Assembly: GCF_008704795.1 (NCBI RefSeq)
Contig: NZ_CP023690.1
Span: 8,256,501 to 8,320,500 of the forward strand
DNA length: 64,000 nt
Source of the DNA: Streptomyces spectabilis
GTDB taxonomy: Bacteria > Actinomycetota > Actinomycetes > Streptomycetales > Streptomycetaceae
Direction of reading: 5' to 3'
Of this stretch, positions 48,160 through 55,674 are shown in pieces; the stretch's first letter is position 1, and each line of letters begins with the position of its first letter. A model generated the notes under the pieces. The model was not told the DNA's origin and made no database searches. It saw nothing but the letters and a program-made list of their open reading frames with translations. A program made the translations under genes and the position numbers.

Positions 48160-49413
48160 ATGACAGCCACCGCCGAGAACGCGACCGAGCCGGTCGACCT
48201 GCTCTCGCCGGATCTGATCGCCGACCCGTTCGCCGCGTACGCGCGGATGCGTGAGCAGGCGCCGACCCTGACCGGCTCGATCATGGGCGGACGCCCGATG
48301 TGGCTGGTCACCCGCTACGAGGACGTCCGCCAGGTGCTCACCGACCCACGCTTCCACAACAACCCGGCGTCGGTGCCCGACGCCCCGGACACCCGTACGA
48401 CGATCATGCGCCAGCTCAATCTGCCGACCGACCTGGTCGACTACCTCGAAGACAAGCTCATGCAGATCGACGGCGCCGACCACCGCCGCCTGCGCGGCCT
48501 TGTCTCGAAGGCGTTCACGGCACGCCGGGTGGCCCGGCTCCGCCCCCGGGTCGAGGAGATCACCACGTCGCTGCTCGACGCGATGGCCGACGCGGGCCGC
48601 GACGGCGCGCCCGTCGACCTGTTGACGGCGTTCTGCTATCCGCTCCCGTTCACCGTGATCTGCGAGCTCGTCGGGATCGACGAGGCCGACCGCGCGCCCT
48701 GGTTCGAGTGGGGGCACTGCCTGTCCTCGCCCACGGAGCACCGCGAGCGCCTCCCGCGGGTCATGCGCGAGTGCGTCGACCACATGCTGGAGGCGATCGC
48801 GCGGCGGCGCGCCGAGCCGCGCGACGACCTGATCTCCGCGCTCGTCGAGGCCCAGGAGGACGACGGCGACCGGCTCTCCGAGCGGGAGATGGTCACCCTG
48901 GTCTTCACCCTGGTGATCACCGGGCACGAGACGACGACGCACCTGCTCGCCAACTCGGTGCTCGCCCTCCTGGAGAACCCGGACCAACTGGCCCTCGTCC
49001 GGGCCGACCCGTCCCGGTGGCCGCAGGCGGTGAACGAGCTGATGCGGCTCGGCCCGACCCAGTGGGGACTGCCCCGGCACCCGTCGCAGGACGTCGAGCT
49101 CGGCGGCGTGACGATCCCCGCGGGCGCCACCGTCATGCCGCTGATCCTGCCCGCGAACACCGACCCGCGCCGGTACGACGACCCCGAGCGCCTCGACATC
49201 GGCCGCGAGACCGGGCAGAGCCACCTCGGCTTCGGACAGGGGGCGCACTACTGCCTCGGAGCTCCGCTGGCGCTCCAGGAGGCGGAGGTGGCGCTGCACG
49301 CGCTGTTCGAGCGGTTCCCCGGGATGTCCCTCGCGGTGCCGCGCGAGGAGATCGTCTGGACGCTGCGCCCCGGCGTCACCCGCGTCGAGAAGCTCCCGCT
49401 GCGCCTCGCCTGA
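48160..49413 (+). CDS. Cytochrome P450 (ansamycin tailoring), paralogue 2
   Basis: 417 residues from ATG 48160 with GAAGGGGAG just upstream. P450 marks: I-helix TGHETTTHLL, ExxR as ELMR, heme loop GFGQGAHYCLG with Cys365. The N-terminus MTATAENATEPVDLLSPDL matches paralogue 1 almost residue for residue, but the substrate-contact B-C region (about residues 60-105) differs clearly, so the two probably act on different positions of the ansamycin. It has its own copy of the conserved promoter box and ends at a strong bidirectional terminator. Confidence 0.93.
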   Translation: MTATAENATEPVDLLSPDLIADPFAAYARMREQAPTLTGSIMGGRPMWLVTRYEDVRQVLTDPRFHNNPASVPDAPDTRTTIMRQLNLPTDLVDYLEDKLMQIDGADHRRLRGLVSKAFTARRVARLRPRVEEITTSLLDAMADAGRDGAPVDLLTAFCYPLPFTVICELVGIDEADRAPWFEWGHCLSSPTEHRERLPRVMRECVDHMLEAIARRRAEPRDDLISALVEAQEDDGDRLSEREMVTLVFTLVITGHETTTHLLANSVLALLENPDQLALVRADPSRWPQAVNELMRLGPTQWGLPRHPSQDVELGGVTIPAGATVMPLILPANTDPRRYDDPERLDIGRETGQSHLGFGQGAHYCLGAPLALQEAEVALHALFERFPGMSLAVPREEIVWTLRPGVTRVEKLPLRLA

Positions 49414-49418
49414 GCGCG

Positions 49419-49479
49419 CGTACGCCCGTACTCCCTCGCCCTCCCGGAGATCCCGGGGGCGAGGGAGTACGGGCGTACG
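49419..49479. terminator. Bidirectional terminator, perfect 22-bp stem
   Basis: Arms 49419-49440 and 49458-49479 are exactly complementary around a 17-nt loop. It lies between the converging ends of the second P450 and the O-methyltransferase gene, so it can serve both strands. No long T tract follows, as is common in Streptomyces. Confidence 0.85.
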
Positions 49480-49518
49480 GTGCGTGGGATCAGGGCGCGT
49501 CGACGGCGCCCGGCACGG

Positions 49519-50586
49519 TCAGGCGACCTTCGTCGCGCACAGGATGCCGTGGGCGATCAGGGCCCCCGGCATGGTGGTGAGGTCCTGCGCGACCGTCCTG
49601 GTGACCCGGAACCCGGCCTCCTCCAGCCACTTCCGGTACGTCGACAGCTTCTGCGGCCCGCCCTGGCCCATGGTGCAGCCGAGGAAGTAGGCGGGGAAGA
49701 TGTCGACGCCGACGCTGCTGGGCTCCCCGATGTCCTCGGGGTAGACCGGCACCAGGATGTTGACCTTCCCGCCGACCTCCAGGGCCTCGCTCACGCCGTT
49801 GAGGATCGTGCGCACGTCGTCCTTGTCGAACATGTCGAGGAAGTGCTTGATCAGGACGACGTCGAACCCCTTGGGGACGCTGCGGAAGACGTCGCCGCCG
49901 ATGAAGGAGCAGTGTTCCGCCACACCTTGGGCCCGGAAGTTCTCCAGGCACTCGTCCTCCTTCTCGGGCAGGTCGAACGTCGTCACGCGCAGGCCGGGCG
50001 ACGCCTTCAGACGGTAGGTCAGGATCGCGCCGAGCCCGGTGTTCCCGGCCAGGTCGAGCACCTGCGAGCCGGGCGGTATGTGGATGTTGCGGAAGAACCA
50101 GGGGTCCATGTGGGCGGTGACGTCGTCCATCATCGTCGCCCAGGACTCGCGCAGGTCCTGGTGCTCGGCCACGGCCTCGTACAGGTTCCCCTCGAATCCG
50201 TACAGCTTGTCCAGGCCGACGATGCCGCCGGTCCTGACGCTGTCGGTGAGGTAGAACAGCTGCCGGAGCATGACCACCTTGATCATGTTCAGGACGGGGA
50301 GCACCCGCTGGAGATCGGCTTCGGACACGTCCGCGAACGCGTCGAGGGAGTAGCCGCCGGACGCCTTGTCGAAGGCGACGAAACCCTCCTTGACGGGCAG
50401 GTGCAGGAGTTGCTCCACGGCGTCCGGCTTGGCGCCGACGGCCTCGCCGAGCTGGGCCGCGGTCATGCCGGGCCGCTTGCGCAGCGCGTCGACGATGCCG
50501 AGCTCGAAACAGGACAGCAGGATCATGAACCGCGAGGGCCCCACCATGTACTCGCGCAGGCGCGTGAACGTGGCCACTGCATTCAT
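49519..50586 (-). CDS. SAM-dependent O-methyltransferase-like protein (family 2)
   Basis: 355 residues from ATG 50586, with GAAGGA ten bases upstream; a TTG nine bases earlier is too close to that site. N-terminal winged-helix dimerisation region (residues about 15-95), then a Rossmann SAM fold with VLDLAGNTGLGA, TTFDLP and FIGGDVF. At the catalytic position, where plant-type O-methyltransferases have LHDW, this protein reads FLDMFD, so the general-base His is replaced. It may methylate a phenol or acid by proximity, or be a non-methylating relative. It shares an operon with the upstream methyltransferase (66-bp gap). Confidence 0.85.
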   Translation of the reverse strand: MNAVATFTRLREYMVGPSRFMILLSCFELGIVDALRKRPGMTAAQLGEAVGAKPDAVEQLLHLPVKEGFVAFDKASGGYSLDAFADVSEADLQRVLPVLNMIKVVMLRQLFYLTDSVRTGGIVGLDKLYGFEGNLYEAVAEHQDLRESWATMMDDVTAHMDPWFFRNIHIPPGSQVLDLAGNTGLGAILTYRLKASPGLRVTTFDLPEKEDECLENFRAQGVAEHCSFIGGDVFRSVPKGFDVVLIKHFLDMFDKDDVRTILNGVSEALEVGGKVNILVPVYPEDIGEPSSVGVDIFPAYFLGCTMGQGGPQKLSTYRKWLEEAGFRVTRTVAQDLTTMPGALIAHGILCATKVA

Positions 50587-50652
50587 CGCACTCAATTCCT
50601 TCGGGTTCGCCGGGTCGGGTTCGCTGGGCCGACTTCGCCGGATCGGCAGGGC

Positions 50653-51456
50653 TCACTCGGGGCGCCGGGCGACGATCCTGGCGTGGTGGAGACCGGCCTT
50701 GCCCGCGGCGAACGCCGCCAGCAGCACCTCGTCCACGAACTCGTCGACGCGCTCGCCCAGCGCGTCGGCCTGCGTGGCGAAGCCCATCAGCTTGTACCGC
50801 CTGCGCATCTCGGCCAGCTCCGCGTCGGACGGCAGGGAGCCGTTCCCGCCCAGGGCGTGCACGATCGCCGGGTCGTAGTCGACCAGTTCGAGGCCCGCGT
50901 CCCGGAGCACCTCCGCCACCTCCTCTGCCGGGTAGTCCCGCATCGCGGGCGGCGCCGAGGCCAGCAGGCCCTTCCACTTCGCGCTGCCAGAGACCTCGCG
51001 CACGATCCCGAACATCCCCGCGCCGTCGCCGCGCGGCTGGGCGCCGGACCACTGGAGTACGAGATGGCCGCCCGGGCGCAGCGCACGGGCCATCCGGCGC
51101 AGCGGCTCCTCGGCCCCGGTCAGCCAGTGCAGCACCCAGGAGGAGTGGATCAGGTCGAACCGGCCGCGCGGCAGCTCCAGTTGCTCGGCCGGGCACACCT
51201 CGGCCCGCACGGAGAGCCCGGCGCACCGCTGCCGCGTGGCCGCCACCATGGACGGGGAGGCGTCGCTGGCCCACACCTCGAAGCCCCGCTCCGCGACGGC
51301 CCGCGCGACCTCCCCGGTGCCGCAGCCGATCTCGGCGAAGGTGCCGCCCTTCTCCAGGGCGCCGCCAGCGCGTTCGAGCGCGGCCAGGGCCGTCTTGATG
51401 TGGGGCGCGTTCACCTGCGCGTAGTCCTCGGCCAGCCAGGCGTTGACTGCGGTCAT
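50653..51456 (-). CDS. Class I SAM methyltransferase (Rif-Orf14-like size and type)
   Basis: 267 residues from ATG 51456, chosen because AGAGAGGA lies just upstream and the sequence before it is low-complexity. SAM motif FAEIGCGTGEVARAVA, acidic loop ASDASPSMV, and SSWVLHWL followed by the RALRPGGHLVLQW strand are typical of trans-aconitate or ubiE-like methyltransferases. Length and type resemble the rifamycin 27-O-methyltransferase (272 residues), but the same fold also makes methyl esters, so the acceptor is unknown. It is the first gene of a two-gene minus-strand operon headed by the conserved box at 51637-51656. Confidence 0.88.
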   Translation of the reverse strand: MTAVNAWLAEDYAQVNAPHIKTALAALERAGGALEKGGTFAEIGCGTGEVARAVAERGFEVWASDASPSMVAATRQRCAGLSVRAEVCPAEQLELPRGRFDLIHSSWVLHWLTGAEEPLRRMARALRPGGHLVLQWSGAQPRGDGAGMFGIVREVSGSAKWKGLLASAPPAMRDYPAEEVAEVLRDAGLELVDYDPAIVHALGGNGSLPSDAELAEMRRRYKLMGFATQADALGERVDEFVDEVLLAAFAAGKAGLHHARIVARRPE

Positions 51457-51609
51457 CGACGAAGTCCTCTCTCTGCCGGGAAGACCGCGGCGGCCCGAGC
51501 GCGAGCCGAACGGCACACCGCACTCGCGCGACACCGCGGTCATGAGCGCCCGGGACGCCGGAAGGGATGAGCGCGCGGGCCCGTTCCTGGAACCGTTCCG
51601 CGGCTTCGC

Positions 51610-51656
51610 AGCCTAGGACGGCCCCGACCGCACTTGGCATCCCTCGACCTGATAGG
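51610..51656 (-). promoter_or_regulatory. Conserved box plus -10, promoter of methyltransferase operon
   Basis: On the minus strand CCTATCAGGTCGAGGGATGC (51637-51656) is followed 26 nt after TCGAGG by TAGGCT (51610-51615). It matches the P450 boxes at most positions. The predicted leader is about 147 nt. Confidence 0.58.
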
Positions 51657-51689
51657 CCGCGCTGCCCGGAGAGGTGCGGCTGATTCCGT

Positions 51690-51766
51690 CAGTTCGTTCC
51701 GTCAGTTCGTTCCGTCAGTTCGTTCCGTCGTTCATTCCGGCGGTTCATTCGGTCGGTTCATTCGGT
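51690..51766. repeat. Tandem 13-bp repeat after the ferredoxin gene
   Basis: Three exact copies of cagttcgttccgt (51690-51728), then a degenerate 12-mer and two copies of cggttcattcggt. The last copy runs into the final codons of the ferredoxin gene. The GTTCGTTC core also occurs, inverted, in the 3' end of the rifH homologue. Confidence 0.85.
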
Positions 51767-51955
51767 CAGGGAGAGGGCTTGGCCCGGGCAGTTGTCGACG
51801 GCCTCGCGGGCCCCGCGCTCCAGGAGTTCGCCCTCGGGTTCGGCGTTGAGGACGACGACCGTGCCCTCGTCCTCGCTCTGGTCGAACAGGTCCGGTTCGG
51901 TGAAAACGCACTGGCCGGAGCCGACGCATTTGTCGGCGTCCGCGATGATCCTCAT
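51758..51955 (-). CDS. Ferredoxin, 3Fe-4S type, likely P450 partner
   Basis: 65 residues from ATG 51955, with GCGGAGGCG seven bases upstream. Cysteines form CVGSGQC and CPGQA, the three-ligand pattern of Streptomyces 3Fe-4S ferredoxins that feed P450s. The protein is acidic. It is the only electron carrier in the window and is presumably shared by both P450s; a ferredoxin reductase is not present and would come from elsewhere in the genome. It is separated from the methyltransferases by a tandem repeat and from luxR by a palindrome-rich gap. Confidence 0.92.
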   Translation of the reverse strand: MRIIADADKCVGSGQCVFTEPDLFDQSEDEGTVVVLNAEPEGELLERGAREAVDNCPGQALSLTE

Positions 51956-51999
51956 GGGGATTCGCCTCCGCGGCACGGTGAATTGCCTCGTAGAATGTC

Positions 52000-52025
52000 C
52001 CGGCTCGCAGCCGGGTAACGTTACC
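52000..52025. promoter_or_regulatory. Palindromes upstream of the ferredoxin gene
   Basis: A perfect 12-bp palindrome GGTAACGTTACC (52014-52025) touches a 7-bp inverted repeat CCCGGCT/AGCCGGG (52000-52016). They lie about 45-70 bp before the ferredoxin start and just after the luxR stop. The first looks like an operator; the second may end luxR transcription. Confidence 0.5.
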
Positions 52026-52052
52026 ACTGGACGTCGAACTACGGTTCCTGGC

Positions 52053-53351
52053 TCAGTAGTCGGCGCTCGAAATCCGGCTCCAGGTACGGGTGAGTTCGAC
52101 GCGTGAGGCCACGTTCATCTTGCGGAAGATCTTCTTGAGGTGGAATGCCACCGTGTGCCCGGAGATGAAGAGGCGCTCGCCGACCTGGGAGTTCGTGAAG
52201 CCCTGGCTCACCAGCTCGGCGACGGCCACCTCCGAATTGGTGAGGGAGCCGATCTTCACGCTGTCATGGGTGGCGTACTGCGGATAGCGGCCGCGCCGCA
52301 CACCGAGTGACCGGAGCCTGCTCACGACCCGGCGGGCATCGCGCGGGGCCGAGGACTTCGAGTATCCGTCCACCGCCCGTTCGAGGACGTCCACCGCCCG
52401 GTCACGCTCCTGAAGCGTGTCCGCGAGCAGTTTTCCGGCGTCTTCGTAGGCGGACGCGGCCGCCCACAGATCCCGGTGCGCCTCGGCCGCGGCGACCAGG
52501 AATTCCGGATTCTCCGCCAGGAGACCCTCGGCGTGCGTTCCCGCCGCTTCCACGGACCGGACGCCGCTGTTGCGCGCGGCGAGTTCGGACGCCTCGGCGG
52601 CCACCCGCTTGGCGAGGACCTCGTCGCCGAGCTGCCGCGCGGCCCGGACGAGCCAGGCGGCGGCGGCCGGCTGCGCGGCCAGGAGCTCCAGGATGAGCTG
52701 GTCGTCCGTGATGATGCCGACGACGAGGTGGGCGGCGCTCGTCGCACCGCCCTGCACCTCCAGGAGCTGGGCCGCCGCCCAGGCGCACTGGCTGGGGCGG
52801 TGGACCGTCTGCCCGAGCAGGGCGTCGTCCCGGAGCTGGTTCGCGAAGTCCGAGCTCACGCTCATGTTGCCCTGCCTGAGGGCGCTGAGCGCCATCACGG
52901 CGTGCGCCTCGGGGAGCAGACAGGTGAGGCCGAGCTGCTGTGCCTCGCGCACCCCCTTCTCCGCCAGGTCGACCGCGGTGTCGATGTCCCCCTGGGTGAA
53001 GGCGAGTTCCGCCGCGCACGTCAGTGAGGCCGCCCTCAGGCCGCCGGATTTCGTGGTGGCGGCCGTCAGTTCCGCCACGCCCGCGAGCACGCGTGCTCCG
53101 GCCGCCGGTTCGCGGATTCTCACCAGGAGCGCCGAGTGCCAGATCCTGGCGAGGCCCACGCATTTCCCCGAGCACTCCGGTGCTGTTTTCCCGGCTCTTT
53201 CCGCGAGGCGCAGGCCTTCTGTGAGATCGCCGCGCGACCAGGCGGAAAAGGAGAGTGTGGCGAGCCGAACGGTTTCGCAGGAGCTGTTCTCGCAGGCTCC
53301 CATGACGTAAAGGGATGGCGGCAGCTGCAGGCGGAACGGTGAATCGAGCAT
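52053..53351 (-). CDS. LuxR-type transcriptional regulator, probable cluster regulator
   Basis: 432 residues from ATG 53351, with AGGAG six bases upstream; the longer open frame is not needed. The C-terminal 65 residues form a LuxR helix-turn-helix: LTNSEVAVAELVSQGFTNSQ followed by GERLFISGHTVAFHLKKIF. The first 350 residues are alpha-helical with TPR-like periodicity (repeated GD/QGD and ALAEKG patterns) and contain no Walker A or B motif, so this is a short form of the LAL-type regulators with the ATPase lost. Its place between the tailoring genes and a response regulator makes it a good candidate to bind the conserved box, but nothing in the sequence proves that. Confidence 0.88.
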   Translation of the reverse strand: MLDSPFRLQLPPSLYVMGACENSSCETVRLATLSFSAWSRGDLTEGLRLAERAGKTAPECSGKCVGLARIWHSALLVRIREPAAGARVLAGVAELTAATTKSGGLRAASLTCAAELAFTQGDIDTAVDLAEKGVREAQQLGLTCLLPEAHAVMALSALRQGNMSVSSDFANQLRDDALLGQTVHRPSQCAWAAAQLLEVQGGATSAAHLVVGIITDDQLILELLAAQPAAAAWLVRAARQLGDEVLAKRVAAEASELAARNSGVRSVEAAGTHAEGLLAENPEFLVAAAEAHRDLWAAASAYEDAGKLLADTLQERDRAVDVLERAVDGYSKSSAPRDARRVVSRLRSLGVRRGRYPQYATHDSVKIGSLTNSEVAVAELVSQGFTNSQVGERLFISGHTVAFHLKKIFRKMNVASRVELTRTWSRISSADY

Positions 53352-54421
53352 CACATCTCCTGTCAGTGGATCATCACTAACGCCTGGTGGTCCGCGCGCG
53401 GTTCCGGCAGCACCGATCACGGGGGCGTGCGCGAGCGCGGTTGTCGTGATGGCGGACAGGCGCGCAAGGGGGCGCGCGCCACCGCTATATGACGCCTCGT
53501 CGACTACCGCGTGGCGCCGGCTTCGCCGACCGAAGGCGGGCAGACATGCCGCAGCGGCGGCACGAGTCGGTGCCGATGAGACGGAACTGGCGGGAAGGGG
53601 GCGGGGGCTCAAGTTGCATCTGACATGTTCCGATGATCCAACGTTAAGCCCCGCAAGTGCAGGAGCACTTCAGCGGAGGTGAAGCATAATTTCAAAGCTG
53701 TGGCGGGCGCGCGGAGGTGTCGCTTGCGATTTGACCGATTTTGCAGCGATCTTCCGGGGGCCTGGCATTCCCGTGGCCAATTCCTTGCCGTGGCCAGTTT
53801 CTTACCTTAGCGGCAGTGCGCGGACTTACGGGCGAGTAACCCGTGCATTCGCGCCTGCTTGGCTGTGACTCGTCATGTTGCGGGGCGGCCGGATCGCGTG
53901 GCGGCAGGGGCTTTCGGGGTCTTTGCAGGATGATCTTGGTGTGGCACGGTGGGTGCCTGCGCGAGCGCGCCCGGGTGTGCCGCTCGGGCGAAGTGGGCTG
54001 GTGGGGCGGGCAGTTCGGCCCGGCCGGGGCGGCGGGTGATTCAGGTGCGGGCCTTGCGGCAGCCGGGTGCGGAGCGACCGTCCAGGACGGAGTGGACCTT
54101 GTGCGAGAAGTGGCCCGCGAGTCGGTCGGGGGAGCGGCCTCCCGCTTCGGCGCGGCAGGGCCCGGTGATCACCGGGGGCTCTGTCCGGCCCGGCGGCAAC
54201 GGCGTCACCACTCGTATCCAGGGTTCCTTCCGCGCCGGCGGCGACAACTGCCGCGCATCTCCCGCCAGTTCACTCAAGCAAAATTCAAGCCGGAACAACA
54301 GCTACCGTTTCGGCGCGATATCAGCCGGGTAGGTCTTCAGGTCGGATCAATGGGGGGCGGGTAGTTCAGATCGAGGCAAGAGGAGCCGGGCAGGTCATCA
54401 GTATTTCTGGAGGGAAGCGCT
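53352..54421. other. 1.07-kb gap without a credible gene
   Basis: It separates luxR from the response regulator. Short open frames here (for example 53446-53682 and 53843-54364 on the plus strand) have no ribosome site, biased composition and no recognisable fold. The part from about 53620 to 53860 is richer in A and T than its surroundings. It holds overlapping inverted repeats: AAGTGC/GCACTT at 53655-53670 and CTTCA/TGAAG at 53668-53684. Promoters for both flanking regulators probably lie here. Confidence 0.6.
53655..53684. promoter_or_regulatory. Two overlapping inverted repeats
   Basis: AAGTGCAGGAGCACTT (perfect 6-bp arms) is followed directly by CTTCAGCGGAGGTGAAG (5-bp arms), sharing CTT. 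They lie about 300 bp before luxR in the AT-richer stretch. Possible regulator sites. Confidence 0.4.
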
Positions 54422-55153
54422 TTGGGAAAGCCATCCACACGCGTTCTGCTGGTAAGCAATGATGCGCGTCTGAGCACTGCCTTGCACCACCCACCGCTCC
54501 CTGCGAAGTACTTCGTCATCTCGGTGCCGACCAGCGCCCAGGCCCTGGAGAACTTCGGCGATTTCGATCTGTTGCTGCTCGACTCCTCCACCCCGGGCAT
54601 GGACAGTCGCGAGGTCTGCAAAAGAATCCGCGACCAGGCGTCGGTGCCCATCATCATCCTCGGCCCCTGCGTCAATGAGATCGACCGGGTCCTCGCGCTC
54701 AACGCCGGAGCGGACTACTGCGTGGTGAAATCGGACTCGCTCCACGAATTGCAGGCGAGCATGGACGCCGTCATGCGCCGCTCGTATCCCTGTCCGGTCG
54801 GCCAGAATTCTCCGGGGGCAGCCGCTCAGGCCGGTGAGGTCCTGGTCGCGGGGCCGCTGCGCCTCAATCCGCGCAACCGGGACGTGACCTTGCACGGACG
54901 GCCGGTGCGGCTGACCCCCAAGGAGTTCGACCTGCTCGCCATGCTGATGGAGGACCCCGAAACGCTGCACACCCGCAAGGCCATCATCGCCCGGGTGTGG
55001 AACGAGCACTGGTTCGGCTCGACGCGGACGCTGGACGTGCACATCGGGGCGCTGCGGCAGAAGCTCGGTTCCTACGACTGGATCGAGACCAAACGCGGGA
55101 TCGGATTCCGGCTCGGCACCGTGCCGTCACCCGGCGCGCGCGACTCGCCGTAG
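54422..55153 (+). CDS. Orphan OmpR/PhoB-family response regulator
   Basis: 243 residues from TTG 54422, fixed by GGAGGGA at 54409-54415. N-terminal receiver (residues about 8-115) with the phospho-acceptor Asp in LLLLDSSTPG and Lys in CVVKSDS; the usual early acidic pair reads SNDA, so one acid is missing and phosphorylation may be weak. The C-terminal winged helix (about 145-235) has LTPKEFDLLAML, TLDVHIGALRQKLG and the wing IETKRGIGFRL. No histidine kinase gene is nearby. It is a possible pathway regulator and a second candidate for the conserved box. Confidence 0.88.
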   Translation: MGKPSTRVLLVSNDARLSTALHHPPLPAKYFVISVPTSAQALENFGDFDLLLLDSSTPGMDSREVCKRIRDQASVPIIILGPCVNEIDRVLALNAGADYCVVKSDSLHELQASMDAVMRRSYPCPVGQNSPGAAAQAGEVLVAGPLRLNPRNRDVTLHGRPVRLTPKEFDLLAMLMEDPETLHTRKAIIARVWNEHWFGSTRTLDVHIGALRQKLGSYDWIETKRGIGFRLGTVPSPGARDSP

Positions 55154-55185
55154 CCGCGCGGGACCCGCCGCGGTCGCGGGCGTCG

Positions 55186-55674
55186 CTACGGCGTCCGCCC
55201 GCCGACCTCGCCGTTCGCGGAGTGCGGGCTGTGCCGCGGTGCCGCGGCGAGGTGCAACAGGGCCCGGGCGGCCAGGCGGTAGCCGAAGGCCCCCAGGCCG
55301 ACCACGACCCCGCTCGCCAGCGGAGCGATCACCGACTCGTGGCGGAATCGCTCGCGGGCCCACACGTTGCTGAGATGCACCTCGACCCACGGCGGCGCGT
55401 AGCTCGCCAGCGCGTCGCGCAGGCTCCATCCCGCGATCATGAGGGCGCCCGGATTGACGATGGCCCCGACCGTGCTCTCGCCGTGCCGGTGAATCGCGCC
55501 GACGAGGTCCCCTTCCCCGTCGTGCTGGACGGAGAGGACCTCCCATCCCTGGGCACGTACTTCCTCGGCGACCGCCGCCTCGATGTCGGCGAGCGTGTCG
55601 GTGCCGTATATCTCGGGCTCACGCCGGCCCAGAACGCCCAGGTTGGGTCCGTTCAGGAGAAGCACGACACTCAA
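55186..55674 (-). CDS. rifJ: Type II dehydroquinase (aminodehydroquinate dehydratase)
   Basis: 162 residues from TTG 55674, chosen because GCGAGG lies six bases upstream and it gives the standard start LSVVLLLNGPNLGVLGRREP; a longer reading adds an unconserved leader. Type II dehydroquinase motifs are complete: NGPNLGVLGRREPEIYG with the catalytic Tyr, NPGALMIAG, EVHLSN with the catalytic His, and RHESVIAPLASG. It converts aminodehydroquinate to aminodehydroshikimate, the missing step between the rifG and rifK homologues. In the rifamycin cluster rifJ also lies far from the other AHBA genes. It converges with the response regulator gene 32 bp away. Confidence 0.93.
   Translation of the reverse strand: MSVVLLLNGPNLGVLGRREPEIYGTDTLADIEAAVAEEVRAQGWEVLSVQHDGEGDLVGAIHRHGESTVGAIVNPGALMIAGWSLRDALASYAPPWVEVHLSNVWARERFRHESVIAPLASGVVVGLGAFGYRLAARALLHLAAAPRHSPHSANGEVGGRTP

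Noticed and set aside
53843..54364. 173-codon plus-strand frame in the regulatory gap
   Set aside because: Gly/Arg/Cys-rich, no ribosome site, no recognisable motif; overlapping frames on both strands are equally open.
1..55674. Naming the product as streptovaricin, chaxamycin or rifamycin
   Set aside because: The PKS pattern, flavin hydroxylase and AHBA genes fit all of them; the deciding tailoring genes and the early modules are not all in the window.
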